Shown: in pieces, positions 8,423 to 15,571 of the stretch
Numbering within the stretch: the first letter of the stretch is position 1
Layout: each line of letters opens with the position of its first letter
Origin: Rariglobus sp041662485
GTDB lineage: Bacteria > Verrucomicrobiota > Verrucomicrobiia > Opitutales > Opitutaceae
Direction: 5' to 3'
Length of the DNA stretch: 64,000 nt
Assembly: GCA_041662485.1 (NCBI GenBank)
Contig: JBAZSJ010000006.1
Span: forward strand, 1 to 64,000
Made by a program: the position numbers and the translations under genes
The notes under the pieces: model-generated
What the model was told of the DNA's origin: nothing
The model's database searches: none
Seen by the model: the letters and a program-made list of their open reading frames with translations, nothing else

Positions 8423-10410
8423 CAGAACAAATCCACGTTGTCGCCCATGTCCTCGCCGGCGGCGGGTTTCTTGGACGCGGGGGGATGCGCGGGCGCGATG
8501 ATTTCGTCCGGCGCCGGATCGGCACGGCACGGCCGGGTGTTTTTCGGATTGTTTGGAGCAGCCGTTTGATCCGGCGGGGAGACCGGAGCCGGCACCGCCT
8601 GCAATGCCGCCGCGTGCGTAAGCCGCTCGGACGCCATCGTGTATTTCGCCTGGAGCAGATCGATTTTCCCGGACGTCGCCGACTCGGCGTCGACTCCCGG
8701 GCCACCCTCGCCGCCCCAGGTCACCAGATCCCGGAAAAACCCGATGGACCGTGAACCGGCTTCGGCGACGGTGACGGGAAACCGCACGTTCACCAGCACC
8801 TCCTCGATGGATTGGGCGAAGGCCTCCTGCCGCCGCGTGACGCTCCCGACCAGGAGGGGAACGGTCGCGTCCAGGTCCGAAAGTTTTTTTTGCGAGAGCG
8901 CAGATTCCTCGGTCAGGACCGCCTGCTCCTGCTCGCTCAGACTCTGAAAGTCCTCCAGCCGCTGCCGGAGATTGTTGACCATCTCGGCGGTGTGCCGGAT
9001 GCCGTCCTCCAGCTGGCGCACCTCCGTCATCGTTTCGTCGGCGATGACGCGCATGCGCCCGGACAGCACCTCCAGGGTCGCCCCGTCGGTCGCATGGATC
9101 GCGAAGACCTGAGCGTTTAACGCGGCGTTGCGCACGTCGAAGGCCAGCTCAGCCGCCTGCGTCGTGCAGTTGATGAACCTGGCCCGCAACGGCTCGAAGG
9201 CGGCCAGAATGTCCGCGGTTTTCTGCACGGCCTGCCTGATGATGGCGAGAATCCTTCCGATGCCGTCCTGACACTGGCTGGCGATCTTGGAGTCGATCAG
9301 GGCGCCTCCCACTTTGACGACCGCGGCGGAGGCCGCGTCCGCGTCGGTGCGCAGGCTTCGGATGCCGGCCTTGAGGCCGTCCGCAGCGCGATTGAGCTCG
9401 TCGAAAACATTCTGGGCCTGCCGCAATTGAATCTGCGCGGCCTGGAAGACAAACCGGCGCGCCGCGTCGGGGCAGAACGCGGCCTGCGATGATTTGTCCA
9501 TCTGAGCGCGCATCTCGTCCATCGCCTCGCCGACGTGCTCGATTTTCTGCCGGGCGATGTCCTGGCATTGCTGCGCCATGACGATGCCGTTGATGTGCCT
9601 CGTGACCGCCTGGTTGAGCCGGGAAAAATCCGAGGCGCCGGCGCCGGCGCAGGAAAGATTCCCGTTCAGGGCGTGCAGTTGTCCGCGGATCAGCTCCAGG
9701 GTGGCGCTGATCTCCTTCCGATACTGTTGGGTGGACGTGAAGACCTGCTCCATCAGGTCACCGGCGATCCGTTCGCTGGCCGCAAGCTCTTCAAATTGGC
9801 GCCCCAGCGCGACCCGGACGTCGCTCACCATCCGGTTCACGTCGGCGGCCAGCGCGACGAAGACCGTCTGCACGTCGGCCGGCTGGCGGCTGGCCTCGAT
9901 GCGCACCGTCATCATGATGAAATTCAACGGAAGCAGGATGCGCATGAGCGCGTCATGCTGCTTGGAAAGTTGTCCCAGCTGTCGCTGCATCTCGCCGAAC
10001 GCGGCGAACACGTGGTCGTATTGGTCATAGCTGGCCAGCACGAGATCCTCCGCTTTCTTGAGGAGTTGAAACGCAAACTGGGTCGCGGCATCCGGCGTCT
10101 GCCCCAACGTCAGGTCGGTGAGAGTCTGGTTTTCACGCTGGATCTCTCCCACCTGCAGCGACAGGTGCTTCAGCCCCTCGCCGGTCGCAAGAAACTCCGT
10201 CTCGATGCCGCGGACCAAGGCCAGAAGGAAAAGCTTCTCCTCTTCCAGGCGGCCGGCCCAGTCCACGTCTTCGGGTCGGGCCGAGGCGCGGCTTCCGAGA
10301 AGGCGGCAGCCGGCGAGCAAAACGCGGCCGGCATGCCGAAATAGCCCCGCTTGCTCGCGCAGTGCCGTGCCGGATGATCGCGTGTGAATCCGAGTTCGCG
10401 AAAGCGCCAT
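8422..10410 (-). CDS. Soluble chemoreceptor-like / putative CheZ-like protein
   Basis: This 662-residue, mostly helical protein has no membrane segment and is not a standard receptor. Two stretches look like the receptor hairpin tip: around 160-200 (LPLNFIMMTVRIEASRQ) and 425-465 (VRNAALNAQVFAIHAT). Between them are two QxQD segments, AQQCQDIARQKIEHV (residues 279-293) and SQCQDGIGRILAII (378-391). The first has the D-x3-Q spacing and context of the CheZ phosphatase active site (QDLTGQ in enteric CheZ). The second lacks the glutamine. The protein ends in GDNVDLF after a proline-rich linker, reminiscent of the CheY-binding tail of CheZ. I infer a role in CheY-P dephosphorylation or array assembly. 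The ATG at 10410 lies inside one of two repeated promoter-like elements. A TTG three codons earlier is less likely. Confidence 0.65.
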   Translation of the reverse strand: MALSRTRIHTRSSGTALREQAGLFRHAGRVLLAGCRLLGSRASARPEDVDWAGRLEEEKLFLLALVRGIETEFLATGEGLKHLSLQVGEIQRENQTLTDLTLGQTPDAATQFAFQLLKKAEDLVLASYDQYDHVFAAFGEMQRQLGQLSKQHDALMRILLPLNFIMMTVRIEASRQPADVQTVFVALAADVNRMVSDVRVALGRQFEELAASERIAGDLMEQVFTSTQQYRKEISATLELIRGQLHALNGNLSCAGAGASDFSRLNQAVTRHINGIVMAQQCQDIARQKIEHVGEAMDEMRAQMDKSSQAAFCPDAARRFVFQAAQIQLRQAQNVFDELNRAADGLKAGIRSLRTDADAASAAVVKVGGALIDSKIASQCQDGIGRILAIIRQAVQKTADILAAFEPLRARFINCTTQAAELAFDVRNAALNAQVFAIHATDGATLEVLSGRMRVIADETMTEVRQLEDGIRHTAEMVNNLRQRLEDFQSLSEQEQAVLTEESALSQKKLSDLDATVPLLVGSVTRRQEAFAQSIEEVLVNVRFPVTVAEAGSRSIGFFRDLVTWGGEGGPGVDAESATSGKIDLLQAKYTMASERLTHAAALQAVPAPVSPPDQTAAPNNPKNTRPCRADPAPDEIIAPAHPPASKKPAAGEDMGDNVDLF

Positions 10411-10481
10411 GCGCTTCAATCGGCCCCGATGTGCAACCCTGTATCAAGAAACACCTCCGTGACGGTAAGGGAAACCCTTGC
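10404..10481 (-). promoter_or_regulatory. Repeated chemosensory promoter-like element, copy A
   Basis: A 78-base sequence between cheB and the CheZ-like gene matches a second element at 18520-18598 at about 64 of 78 positions. On the minus strand it begins with an identical 18-base block, GCAAGGGTTTCCCTTACC, which holds an AAGGG-TTT-CCCTT inverted repeat. Then come GATACAGGGTTG (identical in both copies), about nine poorly conserved bases, and CCGATTGA next to the ATG. A conserved block, a variable spacer and a conserved CCGAT block resemble a sigma-28-type promoter (GCCGATAA at -10), but this is inference. If so, the message would be nearly leaderless. Confidence 0.6.
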
Positions 10482-10502
10482 GAGACGCGCCGCCCGCGCA
10501 TT

Positions 10503-11576
10503 TCAACCGCACAGCCGCACCACTTCGCGCGCGAGTTGCCCGAGTGGATGGACGTGGTCCACCCCGCCCATCTTGATCGCTTCGGCGGGCATGCCGAACA
10601 CGACGCAGCTCGCCTCGTCCTGGGCGAGGTTGATGGCCCCCGCCTCCTTCATTTCCAGCATGCCACGCGCCCCGTCGTCGCCCATGCCGGTCATGATGAC
10701 ACCGATGGCGTTTTTTCCGGCATAACGCGCGGTGGAGCGGAAGAGAACGTCCACGGACGGACGATGGCGGCTGACGAGCGGACCGTCCCTGACCTCGACG
10801 TAGTAACGCGCGCCGCTGCGTTTCAGGAGCATGTGGCGGTTGCCCGGCGCGATGAGCGCCTGACCGCGCAGAACCGAGTCGCCATCGACGGCCTCCTTCA
10901 CGGTGACGGCGCAGAGACTGTCCAGGCGTTGGGCGAAACTCGCGGTGAATTTTTCGGGCATGTGCTGGACGATGATGATCCCGGGCGCATCCGGCGGCAT
11001 GGCCTGCAGGAAAACGCGCAACGCCTCGGTACCGCCCGTGGACGCGCCCACGGCGACGATCCGCTCCGTGGTCTGGATCATCGCGTGCGACGAGGGCTTG
11101 GCCAGCATGGCGTCGGCCGTGAGCTTGGGCGCCGGGACCGGCGCGGGGTAGGCCGGAGGATGGCGTTTTCCGAAGCGCACCTGGGAGGCCGATTTCACGG
11201 CGTCGCATATGCGGATGCGCGATTCCTCGAAAAACTGCCTGGTGCCGAGCTTGGGCTTCGTGATGATTTCGACCGCGCCTTTTTCCAGGGCGGCCAGTGC
11301 GGTTTCCGACCCCCGCTCGGTGAGGGTCGAACAGATGACCACCGGGATGGGCCGCTGCGCCATCAGTTTTTCAAGGAACGTGATGCCGTCCATGCGCGGC
11401 ATCTCGACGTCGAGCGTGATGACGTCCGGCACTTCCTCTTTGATGCGCTCGACGGCGATGTAGGGATCGGCCGCTGTGGCCATGACCTCGATCTGGGGAT
11501 CGCTCTCCAGAATCTCCTTCATCGCCTGGCGCACGACCGCGCTGTCGTCCACTATCAGCACCCGGATTTTTTTCAT
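10503..11576 (-). CDS. cheB: CheB chemoreceptor methylesterase/deamidase
   Basis: A 357-residue protein with the full CheB layout. It removes methyl groups from receptor glutamates when phosphorylated by CheA. The receiver (residues 1-122) has D10, D11, phospho-acceptor D56 (LDVEMPRMDG) and K108. A proline-rich linker (about 135-165) leads to the esterase domain. The catalytic triad residues are visible: serine in GASTGG (S179), histidine in VQHMPEKF (H205) and aspartate in MGDDGARG (D301). The ATG overlaps the TGA of cheD as ATGA, which indicates coupled translation. It closes the first transcription unit of the cluster before repeat element A. Family and function are secure; the array it adapts is the receptor encoded nearby. 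Confidence 0.96.
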   Translation of the reverse strand: MKKIRVLIVDDSAVVRQAMKEILESDPQIEVMATAADPYIAVERIKEEVPDVITLDVEMPRMDGITFLEKLMAQRPIPVVICSTLTERGSETALAALEKGAVEIITKPKLGTRQFFEESRIRICDAVKSASQVRFGKRHPPAYPAPVPAPKLTADAMLAKPSSHAMIQTTERIVAVGASTGGTEALRVFLQAMPPDAPGIIIVQHMPEKFTASFAQRLDSLCAVTVKEAVDGDSVLRGQALIAPGNRHMLLKRSGARYYVEVRDGPLVSRHRPSVDVLFRSTARYAGKNAIGVIMTGMGDDGARGMLEMKEAGAINLAQDEASCVVFGMPAEAIKMGGVDHVHPLGQLAREVVRLCG

Positions 11577-12088
11577 TTCTTGGTCGCCCCCCGTGAGAGG
11601 TGCTTGTGCAGCACCTCCCCGCTGTGCGTGTTAAACGCGATTTTCCGGCCGCAATTTCCGCCGACGCTATGCCCCTTGAGTTGAAACCGGGCCTCCCGGA
11701 GGAGCTGCGTGGCGAGCGCCACGTTGGCGTCGCCGATCGAGCGGTCACCCTGCGGATTTCCACCCAGATCGATGACATTGCCGCCACCGAACATTTTCAC
11801 CTCCACCTCGGCCGGCTCCAAGCCGAGCCGGGCAAACCGTTCCGCCATGGCGGGGATCGCATGGCTCACATAACGGAAGCATTCGTCCGAACGCCGGCCC
11901 GACGCATGCGCGCCCGGCGGCTTCGGCAACATGGCGTGGCAGATGGCCGACAACCGGAACCGGGAATTGAACATCGTCACGGCCACGCACGACCCGAGCA
12001 GCGTGACGACCCAGATCGGCTCCTGCGTCACCAGCAACTCGCCGGGTTGCAGATGGTGCTGGGGAAATTTCGGGTCCGGGAGCTTCAT
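11573..12088 (-). CDS. cheD: CheD chemoreceptor glutamine deamidase
   Basis: A 171-residue protein of normal CheD length. CheD hydrolyses specific receptor glutamines to glutamates so that they can be methylated, and in some species it partners CheC. The catalytic cysteine sits in LLGSCVAVTMF (C34) and the histidine in AICHAMLP (H51). The conserved KMFGGGNV and GNPQGDRSIGDANVA segments follow at about 107-132, and the C-terminus has GGNCGRKIAFNTHSGEV. The ATG at 12088 was chosen because it overlaps the cheR stop codon as ATGA and gives the family's usual N-terminus. A longer frame exists, but it would overlap cheR deeply. No CheC is present; the CheZ-like protein may provide the phosphatase. 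Confidence 0.95.
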   Translation of the reverse strand: MKLPDPKFPQHHLQPGELLVTQEPIWVVTLLGSCVAVTMFNSRFRLSAICHAMLPKPPGAHASGRRSDECFRYVSHAIPAMAERFARLGLEPAEVEVKMFGGGNVIDLGGNPQGDRSIGDANVALATQLLREARFQLKGHSVGGNCGRKIAFNTHSGEVLHKHLSRGATKK

Positions 12089-12957
12089 AACGGCTTCCGA
12101 TAGGTGGCCGAACCGACGCATGTCACCGGCAGGTTCAACCCCGCCAGCGATTCCGAGTGTCCGACAAAAAGATACCCGCCAGGAACGAGATTGCGGCACA
12201 GCTTGCCGATGACGGCTTCCTGCGTCGGCTTGTCGAAATAGATCATCACGTTGCGAAAAAAAATGACCTCGAACATGTCCCGCACCGGGTAATGCGCATC
12301 CATGAAATTGAGCCGGTGGAACGATATCTTGCCTCGCAGCGCGGGGATGATGCGCACCTGCGCCTCGGTCCGCCGCTTGCTGCGCAACAGGTATTTTTCC
12401 CGCAATGGCGCCGGCACCGGCTCGATACGTTCCTCGTCGTAAATTCCGGTCTGCGCATGCTCGAGCACCCGGGTGGAGATATCGGTGGCCAAAAACGAAA
12501 AATCAAAGCCGGGGCGCTGTCTGCCGAATTCGCTGAGAACGATGGCGAGCGTGTAAGGCTCCTCGCCGGACGAACAGCCCGCGCACCAGAGTTTCAGGTG
12601 CCAGGGACGGCCCGCGCCGCCCTCGCCGTTCGGGTCCAGATTGGGCAACGCGGTCCGCACGAGGTAGTCGAAATGCTGCGGTTCGCGGAAAAAATCCGTT
12701 TTGTTCGTGGTGATCGCGTTGATAAAATGAACGCGCTCCTCCTCGCCGTCGGGCGAATTGAACAGGCGGTCATGATACTCGTCCAGCGTGCCGAGCCCCA
12801 GCACCCGCAGACGCCGCTGCAACCGGCTCTGCAGCATGGGCAGCTTGGCGTCGGACATTTTGATGCCGAGCTCTTCGGTGATGAACCTGAAGAACCGGGC
12901 CAGGGTGTCGGGCGACAACCCGCGAGGCGCAAGGGTGTCGTCGGCGGAGTTGGTCAT
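12085..12957 (-). CDS. cheR: CheR chemoreceptor methyltransferase
   Basis: A 290-residue S-adenosylmethionine-dependent methyltransferase that methylates receptor glutamates. The N-terminal helical domain spans about residues 15-85, with the typical SRLQRRLRVLGLGTLDEYHDRL. The catalytic domain follows with the TTNKTDFFREPQHF motif, the SAM-binding WCAGCSSGEEPYTLAI (about 129-144), an ATDIS acidic strand end and FFRNVMIYFD. The first ATG gives the standard N-terminus. The gene starts eight bases after cheW and overlaps cheD by four bases. The order cheW-cheR-cheD-cheB makes a full adaptation module. The receptor upstream carries a C-terminal pentapeptide of the type CheR docks on. Confidence 0.96.
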   Translation of the reverse strand: MTNSADDTLAPRGLSPDTLARFFRFITEELGIKMSDAKLPMLQSRLQRRLRVLGLGTLDEYHDRLFNSPDGEEERVHFINAITTNKTDFFREPQHFDYLVRTALPNLDPNGEGGAGRPWHLKLWCAGCSSGEEPYTLAIVLSEFGRQRPGFDFSFLATDISTRVLEHAQTGIYDEERIEPVPAPLREKYLLRSKRRTEAQVRIIPALRGKISFHRLNFMDAHYPVRDMFEVIFFRNVMIYFDKPTQEAVIGKLCRNLVPGGYLFVGHSESLAGLNLPVTCVGSATYRKPL

Positions 12958-12965
12958 GGAGGCTT

Positions 12966-13475
12966 TCAGGCCACGGCTGCGGATGGCTCGTTCGCCAGGG
13001 CCGCGGCTTCCCGCAGCACCGTGTCGGCCGAGGTGAACACCCGGTTGATGTCCAGGATGATGATGAATTCATCGCCCCGCTTGCCCATGCCCTGGATCAA
13101 TTCCGTGCGCCAGCGCATGGCGATGCGCGGCGGCGGATTGATCTGTGAGGCCTCGAGTTCGATGACCTCGTGCACGCTGTCGGCGATGCCCCCGACCACG
13201 GTGGTTTCCCCGTCCAGTTCCAGCTCCAGAACGACGATGCGGCTGTTGATCGTGTCCGCCGCGGGCGGCAGTCCGAATTTCAGCCGCAGGTCCACCACCG
13301 GTATCGCCTTGCCGCGAACATTGACGACCCCGCGCATGTAATCGGGCGAGGTGGGAACCTTGGTGATGAGCGGAAGCTCCAGCACTTCGCGCACCTGGGC
13401 GACGTTGATGGCGAAGAGTTCGTCACCCAGCTTGAACGTGATGTATTGGGCGGTCTCGTTGATAAGGGTGCTCAT
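12966..13475 (-). CDS. cheW: CheW chemoreceptor-kinase coupling protein
   Basis: A 169-residue single CheW domain that links receptors to CheA. The fold signature is clear: YITFKLGDELFAINVAQVREVLE near the N-terminus, MRGVVNVRGKAIPVVDLRLKFGL in the middle, IVVLELDGETTVVGGIADSVHEV, and a final FIIILDINRVF strand. The protein is slightly longer than enteric CheW because of an alanine-rich C-terminal tail. It lies 20 bases after the receptor gene and eight bases before cheR. Only one CheW is encoded here, consistent with one receptor array. Confidence 0.95.
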   Translation of the reverse strand: MSTLINETAQYITFKLGDELFAINVAQVREVLELPLITKVPTSPDYMRGVVNVRGKAIPVVDLRLKFGLPPAADTINSRIVVLELELDGETTVVGGIADSVHEVIELEASQINPPPRIAMRWRTELIQGMGKRGDEFIIILDINRVFTSADTVLREAAALANEPSAAVA

Positions 13476-13495
13476 GGGCTTGTATGTTAAGGATG

Positions 13496-15571
13496 TCAGT
13501 AGCTCGTGAACTCCTTGTCATGCGCATCGCCATGGCCGTTGCCGTTTCGCGAACCCAGCTCGATCGGCGCGCCCGCCTGTTTTGACGAGCGCGGCTTGGC
13601 CTCATGAACCGGTGCGGAGACGGCGGTCTTCTTGCCGTTCGCGGCCGGCTTCGCATGGGCGACCGTGACGACCGCGGCGGCCATGCGCTTGCGGCTGCCA
13701 TCGTCCATCTTGAAGAAGCCGATCGTGGCCTGGAGCTGCTCGGCCTGGCTGGACAACTCTTCGGCCGTCGAAGCCATCTCCTCGGAGGCCGAGGCATTCT
13801 GCTGGATGACCTGATCGAGCTGCTGGATGGCCTTGTTGACCTGGACGGCCCCGGTGTTCTGTTCGGCGCTGGCGGCGTTGATTTCCTGCACGAGTTCGGC
13901 GGTCTTGCGGATGTCCGGCACGAGCTTGGCGAGCATTTCGCCGGCGCCCGACGCGACATTGACGCCGCCGGTGGCGAGCTTGGTGATCTCGGCGGCGGCG
14001 CCCTGGCTGCGCTCGGCGAGCTTGCGGACCTCGCTGGCGACAACGGCGAAGCCCTTGCCATGTTCGCCCGCGCGGGCGGCCTCGACCGCGGCGTTGAGCG
14101 CAAGCAGGTCGGTCTTGCGGGCGATCTCCTCGATGATGTTGATCTTCTCCGCGATCTCTTTCATCGCGCGGACCGTCTGGGCGACGGCCTCGCCGCCGCT
14201 CTGGGCGTCGGCGGCCGCCTTGGAGGCGATCTTGTCGGTCTGCTTGGCGTTGTCGGCGTTCTGCTGGATGCTCGAGGTCATCTCCTCCATGGAGGAGGTG
14301 GTTTCCTCGGCGGAGGCGGCCTGCTCGGACGCGCCCTGCGAAAGCTGCTGCGCGGTGGCGCTCATCTCCTGGCTGCCGGAACTCACGTTGTCGGCGGCCT
14401 TGGTGACGTCGGAGACGACGTTGCGGAGGTTTTCCACCATGCGGTTCATGGCCGTGGCCATGTCGCCAATTTCATCGTGACTGGTGACCTCGAGGGTCTC
14501 GGTCAGGTCGCCCTCGGAGATTTTTTTGGCGATTTCAGCCGTGGCGATGATGGGACGGCTGATCATGCGCGTGATGAACACGGACACGGATATGCCGACA
14601 AAAATGGCGACGATAACGCCGATAGAGAGCAGCACCGACGAAGCGCCGAGGCTTTGGGCGGACTCGGCCGCGATTGTCGTGGTGCCCGTGTTGGCCGCCG
14701 AGGTCAGGGCGTTGCAGGCGGCATGCATCGCTTCGGCCGCCTTGGTGCGCTTCTCCATCATCCCGTCCAGCTGCCGCTGGGTGGTGGAAAGTTGCGCCAG
14801 CATCTCGGAGTAGTGTTTCAAATCGACCCGGATGGTCTCGATCTGCCGCTTTCCCTCCTCCTGATGCACGAGAGGCGACATCTGGGCCAGCAACGGATCC
14901 ATCTGCCTGAAGTCTTCGAGCCCCTTGGTGAAAATATCGGTGTCACGGAGCGCCTGGGAGCGGTAGAATGCGATCCGCATGGCCACGAAAACCGCGCGGA
15001 TTTTCGCCACCTGTTCGATTTTCTGAAAGCGTTCCACGAGCTTGTCGGATGCGGCGTTCGCCTTCAGGTCGGTCGCGAGGCCGGCGCTTTGGTAAGCGTC
15101 GTGCGCGTCGATGCTGCCGCCCAATTTAAGGCCGGCCGCCAAGGCGGCCGCCCGGCTGGCATCAAGCTCGGTGACCAGGGCGGCGGTTTCCTCGAAGGCC
15201 TGCTCATAGACCGCGGCGGTGCTCTTCACCTCGCCAAGCTGCTCCTTCAATTTGACCAGCCGCGACGCACGCGCGGAAAGCGCGTCCAGTTCCGCGATGG
15301 CGGGCTTGATCTCCGCCAGCGCCTTGCGGGCGTTGTCGAGATGGGTCTTTTCCCCGGTCAGCCCGTAGGTTCGGGCGTTGAGCATCATGGCGTTCAGCGC
15401 CTCGATCACCTTGTCCGCGGCCACCCATTCCGCGACATATTCGTTCGACAGGCATTGGGCGCCCGTGGCGGCCGTCCGCATTTTGAAAATGGCGTAGCCC
15501 CCTGCGATGGTGAGGATCAGCAGCAAGGCCGCGAATCCCAGTCCTATTTTTTTCCCGATGTTTAGTTTCAT
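13496..15571 (-). CDS. Methyl-accepting chemotaxis protein with C-terminal tether
   Basis: A 691-residue transmembrane receptor. A first membrane helix (about residues 9-30) is followed by a long helical periplasmic domain (about 31-310). A second membrane helix (about 313-337), a HAMP domain (about 338-392; RPIIATAEIAKKISEGDL) and the signalling domain come next. The invariant hairpin tip reads IARKTDLLALNAAVEAARAGEHGKGFAVVASEVRKLAERS. After the signalling domain an Ala/Lys/Gly-rich, probably flexible tail of about 60 residues ends in EFTSY. That ending fits the CheR-docking pentapeptide pattern x-[HFYW]-x-x-[HFYW]. The start codon overlaps the cheA stop as ATGA. The ligand is unknown; the periplasmic domain is all-helical with no motif I can name. 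Confidence 0.95.
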   Translation of the reverse strand: MKLNIGKKIGLGFAALLLILTIAGGYAIFKMRTAATGAQCLSNEYVAEWVAADKVIEALNAMMLNARTYGLTGEKTHLDNARKALAEIKPAIAELDALSARASRLVKLKEQLGEVKSTAAVYEQAFEETAALVTELDASRAAALAAGLKLGGSIDAHDAYQSAGLATDLKANAASDKLVERFQKIEQVAKIRAVFVAMRIAFYRSQALRDTDIFTKGLEDFRQMDPLLAQMSPLVHQEEGKRQIETIRVDLKHYSEMLAQLSTTQRQLDGMMEKRTKAAEAMHAACNALTSAANTGTTTIAAESAQSLGASSVLLSIGVIVAIFVGISVSVFITRMISRPIIATAEIAKKISEGDLTETLEVTSHDEIGDMATAMNRMVENLRNVVSDVTKAADNVSSGSQEMSATAQQLSQGASEQAASAEETTSSMEEMTSSIQQNADNAKQTDKIASKAAADAQSGGEAVAQTVRAMKEIAEKINIIEEIARKTDLLALNAAVEAARAGEHGKGFAVVASEVRKLAERSQGAAAEITKLATGGVNVASGAGEMLAKLVPDIRKTAELVQEINAASAEQNTGAVQVNKAIQQLDQVIQQNASASEEMASTAEELSSQAEQLQATIGFFKMDDGSRKRMAAAVVTVAHAKPAANGKKTAVSAPVHEAKPRSSKQAGAPIELGSRNGNGHGDAHDKEFTSY

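Noticed and set aside
10404..10481. A c-di-GMP or other known riboswitch in the repeated chemosensory element
   Set aside because: I could not fit it to the conserved cores of riboswitch classes I know. The divergent spacer between conserved blocks looks more like a promoter.
13604..15565. A 653-codon plus-strand frame opposite the chemoreceptor gene
   Set aside because: Gly/Leu/Asp-rich shadow without any family feature. The receptor on the other strand is certain.
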